Shown here: positions 27,179-36,168 of the stretch, piece by piece
Numbering within the stretch: position 1 is the stretch's first letter
How the letters are laid out: every line of letters begins with the position of its first letter
Assembly (NCBI RefSeq): GCF_003601975.1
Contig: NZ_QZWZ01000008.1
Coordinates: forward strand, 62,001-126,000
Direction of reading: 5' to 3'
DNA from: Mesorhizobium waimense
GTDB taxonomy: Bacteria > Pseudomonadota > Alphaproteobacteria > Rhizobiales > Rhizobiaceae
DNA length: 64,000 nt
The notes under the pieces: model-generated
The model's database searches: none
The model's input: the letters and a program-made list of their open reading frames with translations, nothing else
What the model was told of the DNA's origin: nothing
Position numbers and translations under genes: made by a program

Positions 27179-28679
27179 CGCCGAATGAGGACTGGATGAT
27201 CTTTTCCTCCGTCAGCTCGTCGCGCCTCAGATTGGCGACGATCCGGCCGTTCTTAAAGACATAGACATGGTCGCAATTGTCGAGTTCTTCCGTTTCGGTT
27301 GTGTACCAGAGGAAGGTGCGGCCGCGCCTAGCCTCTTCGCGCACGAGGTCGTAGACTTCGAGCTTGGTGCCGATGTCGACGCCGCGCATCGGATCGTCCA
27401 TGAGCACGATTTTTGCGTCGGAGCCCAGCGCGCGGGCGAACAGCGCCTTCTGTTGGTTGCCGCCGGACAGCGAGAAGATGTTGTTGGTCATGTCGGGCGT
27501 GCGGATGCCGATCTTCTTTTGCCAGAAGTCGGCGAGTTCCGCCTCGCGCTGCGGCGAGATCAAAAACCCGCTGCGCAAGCGCGCCAGCGAGCGGATGCCG
27601 ATGTTTTCCGAAATCGACCATTGCGGAAAGATGCCGTCCGACTGGCGGTCACCGGCCACCAGCGCCACCGGCGCGGTCACCTCGATGCCGGCCCTGGAGC
27701 GCTGGGCGGCAGTGAAGATTGCCAGCAGCAGATCCGTCTGCCCATGGCCGGCGAGCCCGGCCAGGCCGATGATCTCGCCGGCATGCGCGACAAGCTCCTT
27801 GCCGTCCTGCTGTCGCGCGGGCCGCGCGCGGACCCGCAACGGGCCGGCCTCGGTCTTCGCGGTCTCGGCCGCTGTCTTCTGATGTCTCTCGGCGCCGCCC
27901 ATGATCGTGACCAGCCTATCGCGGTCGAAGGATTTTGCCGCGTCGGCGGCGACGACCTTGCCGTCGCGCATCACCACGATGCGGTCGGCATTCTGCAGCA
28001 CCTCGCCCAGCACATGCGAGATCAGGATGCAGCTGCCGCCGCCGGCGACGAAGCGGCGCACGAAGGCGAGCAACTGGCCGGCCGTATGTGCGTCGAGCGA
28101 GGAGGTCGGCTCGTCGAGGATGACCAGCTCGAGCGGATCCTGCGTCAGCGTGAAGGCGCGCGCCACCTCCACCATCTGCCGCCTTCCGATGGAAAGATCG
28201 CCAGCGATATCGAATGCGGAAATGCCATGGTCTGGAAATATCTCGTCCAGCTTGGCGACGATCAGGTCGGCCGCTTTGCGCCGCCAGCCAAGGCCGGTGA
28301 GCGACGGATGATTGATGCGGGTGTTCTCGGCGACGCTGAGGTTCGGGCACAGCGACAGCTCCTGGAACACACAGCGTATGCCGAGCTGCTGCGCGCGCGG
28401 CACCGAAAAGTTTTCCTCGGTGGCCCCGCGCACCACGATCTTGCCGCTGTCGGGGACCAGCGTGCCCGCCACCATATGCATGAGCGTCGACTTGCCGGCA
28501 CCGTTGTGGCCGACGAGACCGACGCATTCGCTGGCGCCGACATGGAAGTCGACGCCGCTGAGCGCCCGGACGGCGCCGAAATATTTTTCGGCACCGTCCA
28601 GTCTGATGATGTCATTGGCGGCGCCGAAATATTTTTCGGCGCCGTCCAGTCTGATGATGTCCGCGTTTGCCTGAGGCAT
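27168..28679 (-). CDS. Sugar-type ABC transporter double ATPase with N-terminal duplication
   Basis: 503 residues from the ATG at 28679. Domain 1 has Walker A GHNGAGKS, signature LSIGRRQM and Walker B LVILDEPTSSLD; domain 2 has GLAGHGQT at the degenerate P-loop, SLSGGNQQKALFARALG and IVLMDDPMRGVDIG. Before domain 1 the segment DIIRLDGAEKYFGA occurs twice, joined by AN; this comes from a 48-bp in-frame tandem duplication (see repeat). The second copy leads directly into the normal fold. The first copy may simply extend the N-terminus without harm. Start assignment is moderately sure as GAGG sits right before it. Confidence 0.88.
   Translation of the reverse strand: MPQANADIIRLDGAEKYFGAANDIIRLDGAEKYFGAVRALSGVDFHVGASECVGLVGHNGAGKSTLMHMVAGTLVPDSGKIVVRGATEENFSVPRAQQLGIRCVFQELSLCPNLSVAENTRINHPSLTGLGWRRKAADLIVAKLDEIFPDHGISAFDIAGDLSIGRRQMVEVARAFTLTQDPLELVILDEPTSSLDAHTAGQLLAFVRRFVAGGGSCILISHVLGEVLQNADRIVVMRDGKVVAADAAKSFDRDRLVTIMGGAERHQKTAAETAKTEAGPLRVRARPARQQDGKELVAHAGEIIGLAGLAGHGQTDLLLAIFTAAQRSRAGIEVTAPVALVAGDRQSDGIFPQWSISENIGIRSLARLRSGFLISPQREAELADFWQKKIGIRTPDMTNNIFSLSGGNQQKALFARALGSDAKIVLMDDPMRGVDIGTKLEVYDLVREEARRGRTFLWYTTETEELDNCDHVYVFKNGRIVANLRRDELTEEKIIQSSFGDAA
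28571..28661. repeat. 48-bp tandem duplication in the sugar ATPase gene
   Basis: Bases 28571-28613 recur at 28619-28661 with one difference (A at 28593 versus G at 28641), a period of 48 bp or 16 codons. It duplicates the first beta-strand region of the ATPase. Near identity suggests that it arose recently. Confidence 0.9.
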
Positions 28680-28728
28680 CCTCAACGATATCCGGTTGGC
28701 GATGCGGCTGGCAACAATCGCACCAGGC

Positions 28729-29742
28729 TCACTTGATGTTGGCTTTGATCGCCGCGATGGCATCTTCCTGGGTGTATTCGTGCGTAGCGACCCCGCCCTC
28801 CTTGATCTTCGGCAGCGCGGCCTCGAAATCGTCCTGGGTGAAGGCGAGATAGGGCACCAGCAGATCGTGCGGGATGTCGGTGCGGCCGTCGAGCACCTGC
28901 TGCGCCACCCAGAAGGCGAGCGAGGAGACACCGGGCGCGATCGACGCCGACCAGGTCTGGTAGCCGTCCTTGTCCTTCTGTTCCTTCCACCACTTCAGCT
29001 CGTCCTGGCGGTTGCCCATGATGATGGTCGGGCGCGGCTTGCCGGCGGCGGCGAAGGCTTGGGCAGCGCCATAGCCGTCACCGCCCTGGTCGACGATGCC
29101 GACGATGTCGGGCAGCGACGGCAGGATCGTCGCGACGGCCTTCTGCGCCGTGGTCTGGTCCCAGTCGCCGGTGACCGATCCGACGATCTTGAACTCGGGA
29201 TGGGCGGCCACGCCTTCGAGGATGCCGGCATGGATGGCATCGTCGATCGACGTGCCGGCCAGGCCACGGATTTCCAGCAAATTGCCGCCCTTGGGCTGGA
29301 ACTTGGCCATCTGCTCGACTTCCTGCCTGCCCATGTCCTTGAAGTCGACGACGACGCGGTAGGCGCAGGGTTCGGTGACGATGCCGTCGAAGGAGACGAC
29401 GACGATGCCGGCGTCGCAGGCCTGCTTGATGGCGCCGTTGAGCGCATCGGGCGAGGCGGCATTGATGACGATGGCGTCATAGCCCTGCAGGATCAGGTTC
29501 TGCACCTGGGCGGCCTGGGTCGGCACTTCCTTGTCGGCCGTGGTGAAGATGTCGGCGGCTGCGACCACCTTGTCTGCGACCGCCTTCTTGGTCACGATGC
29601 CGTAGCTGTCGAGCATCGCCTGGCGCCAGGAATTGCCGGCATAATTGTTGGAGAAGGCGATCTTCTTGCCGCTTGTGTCGGCCAGCGCCGTGCCCGAGGC
29701 GAGCATTGCCGCCAGAGCGCTCAGGACGAGTAGTTTCTTCAT
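28729..29742 (-). CDS. Sugar-type ABC transporter substrate-binding protein
   Basis: 337 residues with a Sec signal MKKLLVLSALAAMLASGTALA; the ATG at 29742 has GGGAGGA upstream. The mature part starts SGKKIAFSNNYAGNSWRQAML and includes AAQVQNLILQGYDAIVINAASPDALN, DAGIVVVSFDG and a C-terminal AFTQDDFEAALPKIKEGGVATHEY, which fits the periplasmic binding protein 4 group (ribose/galactose type). It is periplasmic. The genes for the ATPase and both permeases follow on the same strand. The accompanying SMP-30 lactonase hints at a sugar or sugar-acid ligand; that is inference. Confidence 0.9.
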   Translation of the reverse strand: MKKLLVLSALAAMLASGTALADTSGKKIAFSNNYAGNSWRQAMLDSYGIVTKKAVADKVVAAADIFTTADKEVPTQAAQVQNLILQGYDAIVINAASPDALNGAIKQACDAGIVVVSFDGIVTEPCAYRVVVDFKDMGRQEVEQMAKFQPKGGNLLEIRGLAGTSIDDAIHAGILEGVAAHPEFKIVGSVTGDWDQTTAQKAVATILPSLPDIVGIVDQGGDGYGAAQAFAAAGKPRPTIIMGNRQDELKWWKEQKDKDGYQTWSASIAPGVSSLAFWVAQQVLDGRTDIPHDLLVPYLAFTQDDFEAALPKIKEGGVATHEYTQEDAIAAIKANIK

Positions 29743-29881
29743 CTCAAAAATCCTCCCAGATGTTGTTGACTGCTGCAATTCCTGCCGGATCTTGTCCGGC
29801 ACACCTCCATGCCACGATGCCTCGGCACCGCTGCCGCCGGACCTTGGATCGGCGGCCATCCCGAATTGAGCGCCAACGCGC

Positions 29882-30772
29882 TCAAAACAGCCTCAGTCCC
29901 GGCACGCGAACCCTTAGCCGGTAAAGCGAAGTCGACGCGGCGATGTAGAGGCTCCTCAGATCCTCGTCGCCGAAAGTGAAGTTGGCGCAGTATTCCGGCG
30001 TGCTTATGACACCCAGAAGATCGCCCGACGCATCGAAGACATGGATGCCGCCCGGGCCGGTGCAATAGAGATTGCCGCGGCTGTCGATCTTCATGCCGTC
30101 TGGCGATCCGGGCTCGCTGCCCTCGGTCGCGGCCCACACGGCGCCGCCATTCAGGTCGCCATTCGCTTCGACGCCGAACACCCTGATATGGCCGCACTCG
30201 GTATCGTTGATGAACAGGCGCGACTCGTCCAGCGAAAAGCACAGCCCGTTCGGCTGCACGAAATCATCGGCAAGCAGCGTCAGTCCGGCGCCATCGCCAT
30301 CGATCCGGTAGACGCCCTGGAAGGACAGTTCCTGCGGCCTCGGCACGCCGTAGAATTCCATCCGCCCGAAACTCGGATCGGTGAAGTAGATCGCCCCGCC
30401 CGTGGCGACGACGACATCGTTCGGGCTGTTGAGCTGCTTGTCCCCGTGTTGCGTTGCCAGCACGCTCACGCTGCCATTCGGCTCGGCGCGAGTGACGCGG
30501 CTCGTCGCATGCTCGCAGGTGACCAGCCGTCCCTGGCGATCCAGCGTATTGCCGTTGGCCTTGTGGCTCGGATCGCGGAACGGCTCGATCGCGCCCGAGG
30601 CAATGCGCCGGTACATGCGGCTTTCCGGAATGTCGGAAAACACCAGCCATTTCTCATAGGGGTGCCATACCGGCCCCTCGGTGAAGCTGAAGCCGGTCGC
30701 GAGCTGTTCCATGGCGGCGTTGCCGACGACATCGCCGAAGCCGGAATGGCGGGCTCTCGCCGACATCGGCAT
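29882..30772 (-). CDS. SMP-30/gluconolactonase family protein
   Basis: 296 residues of the six-bladed propeller family. Visible signatures are FTEGPVWHPYEKWLVFSDI (residues about 28-46, with the metal-ligand Glu), NGNTLDRQGRLVTCEH, LNSPNDVVVATGGAIYFTDPSFG and SPDGMKIDSRGNLYCTG. These enzymes open sugar lactones. There is no signal peptide. The ATG shares a base with the tautomerase stop (TAATG), so the pair is co-translated. It lies upstream of the sugar ABC genes on the same strand with a 139-nt gap to the binding-protein gene. Confidence 0.9.
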   Translation of the reverse strand: MPMSARARHSGFGDVVGNAAMEQLATGFSFTEGPVWHPYEKWLVFSDIPESRMYRRIASGAIEPFRDPSHKANGNTLDRQGRLVTCEHATSRVTRAEPNGSVSVLATQHGDKQLNSPNDVVVATGGAIYFTDPSFGRMEFYGVPRPQELSFQGVYRIDGDGAGLTLLADDFVQPNGLCFSLDESRLFINDTECGHIRVFGVEANGDLNGGAVWAATEGSEPGSPDGMKIDSRGNLYCTGPGGIHVFDASGDLLGVISTPEYCANFTFGDEDLRSLYIAASTSLYRLRVRVPGLRLF

Positions 30773-30966
30773 TATTGGCTCTTCGGCTTTCCGACGGCCG
30801 TGCCGCCGACGAACCAGTCGCTGGCCGCTACGTCCTCGAACACCACCCAAATCGCTTCCCTGGGCAGTTCCGCGACTTCGCTGATTGCTTCGGTGACGCG
30901 GCGCGAGATCTCGTCCTTGCGCTTTTGCGAGTGGCCCTCGAGTATCCGGATGTTGACGAACGGCAT
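30772..30966 (-). CDS. 4-oxalocrotonate tautomerase-family protein
   Basis: 64 residues, the usual length. After removal of Met the N-terminus is PFVNIRILEGHSQKRKDEIS, so the catalytic Pro-1 is in place. The pattern AISEVAELPREAIWVVFEDVAASDWFVGG follows the family. Such enzymes move protons between keto and enol forms of small oxo-acids. It is the first gene of a run that includes a lactonase and a sugar-type ABC transporter, so it may act in breakdown of the imported compound. Confidence 0.88.
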   Translation of the reverse strand: MPFVNIRILEGHSQKRKDEISRRVTEAISEVAELPREAIWVVFEDVAASDWFVGGTAVGKPKSQ

Positions 30967-31046
30967 CAGCGCTTCCCCGATATTTTTCTTCTTATGGGGG
31001 CGAGCCTAGTCACGGCGCCAAAGGCGCGATACCGCTCAAAGCGCAA

Positions 31047-31074
31047 CGGCGACTGTGCGTTTGCACAGTCGCCG
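31047..31074. promoter_or_regulatory. Perfect 12-bp inverted repeat between divergent genes
   Basis: CGGCGACTGTGC and GCACAGTCGCCG are separated by GTTT. It sits about 80 nt before the tautomerase start and 57 nt before the frameshifted monooxygenase gene. No T-run follows on either strand, so an operator is as likely as a terminator. Confidence 0.45.
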
Positions 31075-31130
31075 CCATCAAGACTCGGGCACGCGTGGGG
31101 GGCGTCCCCGAAAGAGGTTGGGAACAGACA

Positions 31131-31470
31131 ATGACAACAGCCTCGCATCGATCCAATCGTCCGCATAGCGCAACTGGAGATCGATCCTGATCAAATCGAT
31201 GAGTTCAAGGCCTTGCTCGCCGACGAGATCGTAACGTCCGTAGAGCGCGAGCCTGGCGTTTTGTTCCTTTACGCCGTGTCGGTAAAGGGCACGCCTTCAG
31301 CGGTGCGCGTGTTCGAAAGTTACGCCGACCCGCTCGCCTACCAGGCCCATCTGACCACCCCGCACTTTCTCAAATGCAAGACGCAAACGGCAGACATGGT
31401 AAGATCCCTTCGGCTGATCGAAACCGAGCCGATTGCTCTTGCAGCAAGGAGCGGCCAGCACTCAAACTGA
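31131..31470 (+). pseudogene. Antibiotic biosynthesis monooxygenase-domain (YgiN-like) gene with 5' frameshift
   Basis: From 31141 the frame reads PRIDPIVRIAQLEIDPDQ, EFKALLADEIVTSVEREPGV, then YADPLAYQAHLTTPHFLKC and SLRLIETEPI, a complete ABM-domain protein. No start codon exists in that frame near the proper beginning, since a TGA occurs at 31132. The ATG at 31131 (ATG ACA ACA) is one base out of phase; removing the G at 31140 would give MTTPRIDPIVRIAQ. So the gene is probably broken by one inserted base or the sequence has an error. An internal TTG at 31213 could start an 85-residue fragment only. Homologues act on quinols or reactive small molecules. Confidence 0.72.
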
Positions 31471-31475
31471 GAGGA

Positions 31476-32216
31476 TCACTGATCCTGCGGCGGCGGCGCA
31501 TGCGCCAGCCAGGCGTCGAGCCGGTCCTGCTCGCGGCGCAGTGCGTCGATGTTGATCAGGCCGCGCGCCATGGCAAGATAGATCGCCCGTGTGCGCGAGT
31601 TGAAGACGGAGGCCTCGCTGGCACCCTCCTCCGGCGGCACGATGCCAAGCTTGTCGTAGACATGCTTGATGCGGCTCTGTGCCCCACGGATCGACAGGCC
31701 GCGGCGCGCGGCGATGGCCCTGTCGGTGAGGCCGAGCGCGATGTCGATCAGGCTTTCATATTCGCCGTCCGTGATGCCTTCGAAGCGGTCCTGGACGCGG
31801 TGCTGGATGCCGCGGATCTCACGGTCGATGATGCAATGGCCTTCGCGGAACACGCCGCGCAGGGCCGAACGCATGCCTTCTTCCGTCGCCGATTTCAGCA
31901 CATAGCCATAGACCGAGCCGGGCGGCACGATACGCGCCACGCCCCTGACATAGGCCTCGTCGGCGAAGTTCGACCAGAACAGGATGTGGGTGCCCGCGCG
32001 GCGGCTCCAGATCGCCCGCGCCACCTCGATCCCCGTCGCCTTGGGCAGCTGCAGGTCGAGCACGACATGCGGCGGCTCTCGCTCGGCCGCCAGGCTGATT
32101 GCGTCCGCGCCGTCGCCCGCTTCGATCACCTCGACGTCGCCCGGCCACAGCTGCTCGACGGTGCGGCGCGCGAAGGTGCGGTGCAGCCCATCATTCTCGG
32201 CAATCATCACCAGCAT
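31476..32216 (-). CDS. LuxR-family response regulator
   Basis: 246 residues starting MLVMIAENDGLHRTF. The receiver domain has the acidic pocket (AEND) and phospho-acceptor Asp in VVLDLQLPKATGIEV (about residue 54). The C-terminal half has a LuxR-type helix-turn-helix, ITDGEYESLIDIALGLTDRAIAARRGLSIRGAQSRIKHVYDKLG. The start overlaps the end of the sensor kinase gene (TGATG), so they form a two-component pair. A probable target is the divergent glucoamylase operon or the regulator's own promoter; this is inference from position. Confidence 0.88.
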   Translation of the reverse strand: MLVMIAENDGLHRTFARRTVEQLWPGDVEVIEAGDGADAISLAAEREPPHVVLDLQLPKATGIEVARAIWSRRAGTHILFWSNFADEAYVRGVARIVPPGSVYGYVLKSATEEGMRSALRGVFREGHCIIDREIRGIQHRVQDRFEGITDGEYESLIDIALGLTDRAIAARRGLSIRGAQSRIKHVYDKLGIVPPEEGASEASVFNSRTRAIYLAMARGLINIDALRREQDRLDAWLAHAPPPQDQ

Positions 32217-33493
32217 CACACCACCTCCGGCACGGCCGGTTCCCCGGGCATTGCGGCAGGCGCGGCCTGGGCCTTGTCCAAGGCGGGCTCGCGGTCGACC
32301 TCGATGACCACGCGCGTGCCGCCTTTGCGGCTCGCCGCTTCGAAGCGCAGCCGCGCCCCGACAAGGGCTGCCCGCGTATGCATATGGCCGATGCCGCCCT
32401 GCGCGGCCGGATCGACCGCGTCGCAGCCATGGCCGTCGTCGGTGACGACGACCTTGAACACGCTTTCGGTCGATGCCAGAAGCACCTCGATGCGGCCAGG
32501 TGCGGCATGGCGCACGGCATTGTTGATCGCTTCCTGCACGATCCGGTAGAGCGCCGTGCGCATCGTTTCCGACAGGCCGTCGGCGCTGCCGTCGCTGGTG
32601 TCGGCGATGCGCACCGCGATCGGCGGCTTGGCCCTGGCGACGCTGCGGTTGAGATGCGCTTCGACGGCGTCGCGCAGGCCGAACAGCTCGAGCACGCTCG
32701 GCCGCATGTCGTCGACGATGTGGCGCAATTCGGTCAAGCAGCTTGTGATCTCTTGCTCGAGATCGGCAAGCTGGGCGGCTCGCGCCACGCCCTGGCTGCG
32801 AAATGCCGAGACCTGGCGCGCGATGCGGGCAAGGTCGCCAAGCGTCTGGTCGTGCAGGTCCATGGCCATGCGGCGGCGCTCGCGCTCCATGCCTTCGGTG
32901 AGCTGCGAGGCGCCGACCCGCAAAAGCTCGGCACGGTTGCGCGCCTCGCTTTCGGCCAGCATGGCGCGCCGCGCCTCCTCGGTCTGGATCAGCGCGAAGA
33001 TATAGGGCGCGATCAGATCGGCGCATTGCTGGGCGACTGCCACGTCCGCCAGCGTGTAGCAGCCGACCTCGTGTCGGCTGATGTTGAGGGCGCCGATGAT
33101 GCTGCCTCGCGCCCTGAGCGGCACGATGATGCGGCTGCGCAGCTCGGCGGCGAAAATCGGTTCGTCGAACGCCCCTGCGAAGTGGAAGCGCGGGTCGACA
33201 ACCGCGTTGTCCGACAACAGGTAGGGCGTCTCGCCCCACAGCACGCGCCGGATCGGGCTGCCTTCCACCGGATGCTGCGCCAGTTCGCTCCAGCTGGTGT
33301 GGAAGCCGGCTTCGTAGCAGGCGTGCAGGCGCCCGTCCTGCAACAGCACCGCCAGATCGATGTGATCGTGTGGAATGAGCGTGCCGATTTCGATGGCTGT
33401 TGCCCGAAACGCCGAGCCGGTATCGATATGGCCGGCCAGCGCCCGCGAAATGGCCACCAACCGGTCGATCAACTGGGGAGATACGTCCGACAT
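32216..33493 (-). CDS. Soluble GAF-domain histidine kinase (NarL/DesK type)
   Basis: 425 residues, no membrane segments. Residues about 20-180 form a GAF sensor domain (HDHIDLAVLLQDGRLHACYEAG then RSRIIVPLRARGSIIGALNISR). A coiled stretch leads to the HisKA_3 phospho-acceptor in RRRMAMDLHDQTLGDLARIA (His about 221). The ATPase domain has the N-box RIVQEAINNAVRHAAPG and TDDGHGCD, then GGIGHMHTRAALVGARL. It probably senses a cytoplasmic ligand or redox state and phosphorylates the regulator encoded next. Confidence 0.9.
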   Translation of the reverse strand: MSDVSPQLIDRLVAISRALAGHIDTGSAFRATAIEIGTLIPHDHIDLAVLLQDGRLHACYEAGFHTSWSELAQHPVEGSPIRRVLWGETPYLLSDNAVVDPRFHFAGAFDEPIFAAELRSRIIVPLRARGSIIGALNISRHEVGCYTLADVAVAQQCADLIAPYIFALIQTEEARRAMLAESEARNRAELLRVGASQLTEGMERERRRMAMDLHDQTLGDLARIARQVSAFRSQGVARAAQLADLEQEITSCLTELRHIVDDMRPSVLELFGLRDAVEAHLNRSVARAKPPIAVRIADTSDGSADGLSETMRTALYRIVQEAINNAVRHAAPGRIEVLLASTESVFKVVVTDDGHGCDAVDPAAQGGIGHMHTRAALVGARLRFEAASRKGGTRVVIEVDREPALDKAQAAPAAMPGEPAVPEVV

Positions 33494-33717
33494 GGTTCCT
33501 CCCTGCCATCACTGCAAATCGACCGAGTGCCGCGACGCAATCGCCAGCGCACGGCCGATACCCGGTTTGCCTGCAGTCCTCCCTGCCAGCGAAATAGTGG
33601 ACGCTTGCCGATGCCGCTGTCAACGACGCCTACCGCTGCGGCAGGCGATCAACTTCAGGTGCGACGATTGAAAAGGCTTCGGCTCCTGGTTTAGGAACGG
33701 CGGCAGGAGACCAATGC

Positions 33718-36135
33718 ATGGCAGCGACGCCAACTGTTGCTCAGGGCGCCCCGGGGATACCGGCGCGCTGGACGTCAAGCGCCAAGAGCGGCGTCGGCAC
33801 CGCACTTTCAGCGGCCAGCCGCGTCTGGTTCACCATCAGCCACGGCATTTTGAACGAGATCTACTATCCTCGGCTCGACAGCGCCTGCACGCGCGACCTC
33901 GGGCTGATCGTCATCGGCCCCGGCGGCGCTTTCTCGGAAGAAAAGCGCGACGCCAGGCATGAGATCGCGTCGTTCGAGGACGGCGTGCCCAGCTACAGCC
34001 TGACCAACACCGCCACCGACGGAAGCTGGCGGATCGAAAAGCGGATCGTTACGGACCCGAAATGCCCTGCTCTGCTGCAGGAGATCGCCTTCACGCCACT
34101 GAATGGCTCGGCCGCCGACTACCGCGTCTATGCACTGCTCGCGCCGCACCTGGTCAATGCCGGCATGGGCAACACTGCCTGGGTGGGCGAGCACAAGGGC
34201 AAGCCCGTCCTGTTCGCATCCGGGCGCGGCGTCTCATTGGCGCTCGCTTCCTCGTTGTCCTGGGGCGCCTGCTCGGCCGGCTATGTCGGTTTCTCCGACG
34301 GCTGGCAGCAACTGCGGAAGGATGGCCACCTCGACCCGGCCTGCCAGAGGGCCGAAGACGGCAATGTCGCACTGACCGGCGAGATCGGCTTTTCCACCAA
34401 GGCAGCCAAGGCCCTGCTGGCGCTCGGCTTCGGCGCGACGCCCGAGGAAGCGGCGGACAATGCCGCCGCCAGCCTGAAGCGAGGCTACGAGCCGGTGGCG
34501 AAGTCCTATGTCCAGAACTGGCGCAAATGGCAGGACAGCCTGCTGCCGCTGGACCGCCATGCGGCGTCCGGCCTTAACTCTTACCGCGTCAGCACCGCGG
34601 TTTTGGCCGCGCACCGTTCGTTCGCCGTACCGGGCGCGGCGGTTGCCAGCCTGTCGATCCCCTGGGGCTTCAGCAAGGGCGACGACGATCTCGGCGGCTA
34701 TCATCTGGTCTGGCCGCGCGACCTGATCGAGACGGCGGGCGGCTTCCTGGCCGCCGGCGACACCGCTGAGGCGCTGAGCATCCTCGCCTATCTCCGCTCC
34801 ATCCAGCAACCCGACGGCCATTGGCCGCAAAATGCCTGGCTCGACGGGTCGGCCTATTGGCCGGGCATCCAGATGGATGAATGTGCCTTTCCGCTGCTGC
34901 TCGCCGACGCATTGCGCCGCGCCGGCCACCTCTCGAACATGGCGCTGGCCGCCTTCATGCCGATGATCGAACGCGCAGCATCCTATGTCGTGCGCAACGG
35001 CCCGGTCACCGGCGAGGACCGCTGGGAGGAAGATGCCGGCTACAGCCCGTTCACCCTCGCCGTCGAGATCTCAGCGCTGCTTGCGGCCGCCGACATGTTC
35101 GATAGCTGCAGCAAACATGAGCCGGCAAACTATCTGCGCGAGACCGCCGATTGCTGGAACGACCAGATCGAGCGCTGGACCTATGTCACCGGCACGGCGC
35201 TGTGCACTGATACAGGCGTCGAGGGCTACTATGTCCGCATCGCCCCACCCGACGTTTCAGGCGCCGCCTCGCCGAGGGACGGCTTTGTCCCGATCAAGAA
35301 CCGGCCGCTCGGCGACACGAACCGTCCGGCCGAAGCGATCGTCAGCCCCGATGCGCTGGCGCTGGCGCGCTTCGGCCTGAGGGCGGCAGACGATCCGCGC
35401 ATCCTCGACACGCTGAAGGTCATCGACGCCACGCTGTGCTGCGGCCTGCCGCAGGGGCCGGTCTGGTACCGCTATACGGGCGACGGTTATGGCGAGCACG
35501 AAGACGGCGCGCCTTTCGATGGGACCGGACGCGGCCGGGCCTGGCCATTGCTGGTCGGCGAACGCGCGCACTACGAACTCGCGGCCGGACGCAAGGACGA
35601 GGCGGCGCGCCTGCTCGAAACCTTCGAAGCCTCGGCCGGGGAGGGTGGCCTGCTGCCCGAACAGGTCTGGGACGGCCCCGACATGCCCGAACGCGAATTG
35701 CGACGCGGCGCGCCATCGGGCAGCGCCATGCCGCTGGTATGGGCGCATTCCGAGCACATCAAGCTGCTGCGCTCGCTCCGCGACGGCGCTGTCTTCGACA
35801 TGCCGCCGCAAGGCGTCAAGCGCTACATCGAGGACAGGACGGTGTCGCCGCTCAGGATATGGCGCTTCAACAACAAGATCCGGACCATGCCCAGCGGCAA
35901 GGTGCTACGCGTCGAGCTATCTGCACGCGGCGTGGTGCACTGGACGACAGACAAATGGCTGACCGTGCAGGACAGCAAGACCGCCGAGAATGCGTTCGGC
36001 GTCCATCTGGTTGACCTGCCGGTTGACGACATTCCGCCGGGCAATGCGATCGTCTTCACTTTTTTCTGGCCCGACACCGGCCGTTGGGAGAATGTCGACT
36101 TTTCCGTCGGCATCGACCCGACGACCAGCCAGTAG
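33718..36135 (+). CDS. Glucan 1,4-alpha-glucosidase (GH15 glucoamylase)
   Basis: 805 residues. The N-terminal beta-sandwich domain (residues about 10-270, VWFTISHGILNEIYYPRLD) is followed by the (alpha/alpha)6 catalytic domain with WGFSKGDDDLGGYHLVWPRDLIE, the general acid Glu in RWEEDAGYSPFTLA (about residue 440) and the general base Glu in LLPEQVWDGPD (about 645). No signal peptide is present, so it should act in the cytoplasm on maltodextrin or glycogen, releasing glucose. First of four same-strand genes ending with a glucokinase. Confidence 0.92.
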   Translation: MAATPTVAQGAPGIPARWTSSAKSGVGTALSAASRVWFTISHGILNEIYYPRLDSACTRDLGLIVIGPGGAFSEEKRDARHEIASFEDGVPSYSLTNTATDGSWRIEKRIVTDPKCPALLQEIAFTPLNGSAADYRVYALLAPHLVNAGMGNTAWVGEHKGKPVLFASGRGVSLALASSLSWGACSAGYVGFSDGWQQLRKDGHLDPACQRAEDGNVALTGEIGFSTKAAKALLALGFGATPEEAADNAAASLKRGYEPVAKSYVQNWRKWQDSLLPLDRHAASGLNSYRVSTAVLAAHRSFAVPGAAVASLSIPWGFSKGDDDLGGYHLVWPRDLIETAGGFLAAGDTAEALSILAYLRSIQQPDGHWPQNAWLDGSAYWPGIQMDECAFPLLLADALRRAGHLSNMALAAFMPMIERAASYVVRNGPVTGEDRWEEDAGYSPFTLAVEISALLAAADMFDSCSKHEPANYLRETADCWNDQIERWTYVTGTALCTDTGVEGYYVRIAPPDVSGAASPRDGFVPIKNRPLGDTNRPAEAIVSPDALALARFGLRAADDPRILDTLKVIDATLCCGLPQGPVWYRYTGDGYGEHEDGAPFDGTGRGRAWPLLVGERAHYELAAGRKDEAARLLETFEASAGEGGLLPEQVWDGPDMPERELRRGAPSGSAMPLVWAHSEHIKLLRSLRDGAVFDMPPQGVKRYIEDRTVSPLRIWRFNNKIRTMPSGKVLRVELSARGVVHWTTDKWLTVQDSKTAENAFGVHLVDLPVDDIPPGNAIVFTFFWPDTGRWENVDFSVGIDPTTSQ

Positions 36136-36168
36136 AATTTCGATTCCTCAAACGACCAGGACGAGACC

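Noticed and set aside
31476..33623. 715-codon frame that would extend the LuxR-type regulator through the kinase gene
   Set aside because: The upstream part is an out-of-frame shadow of the histidine kinase; the ATG at 32216 overlapping the kinase stop is convincing.
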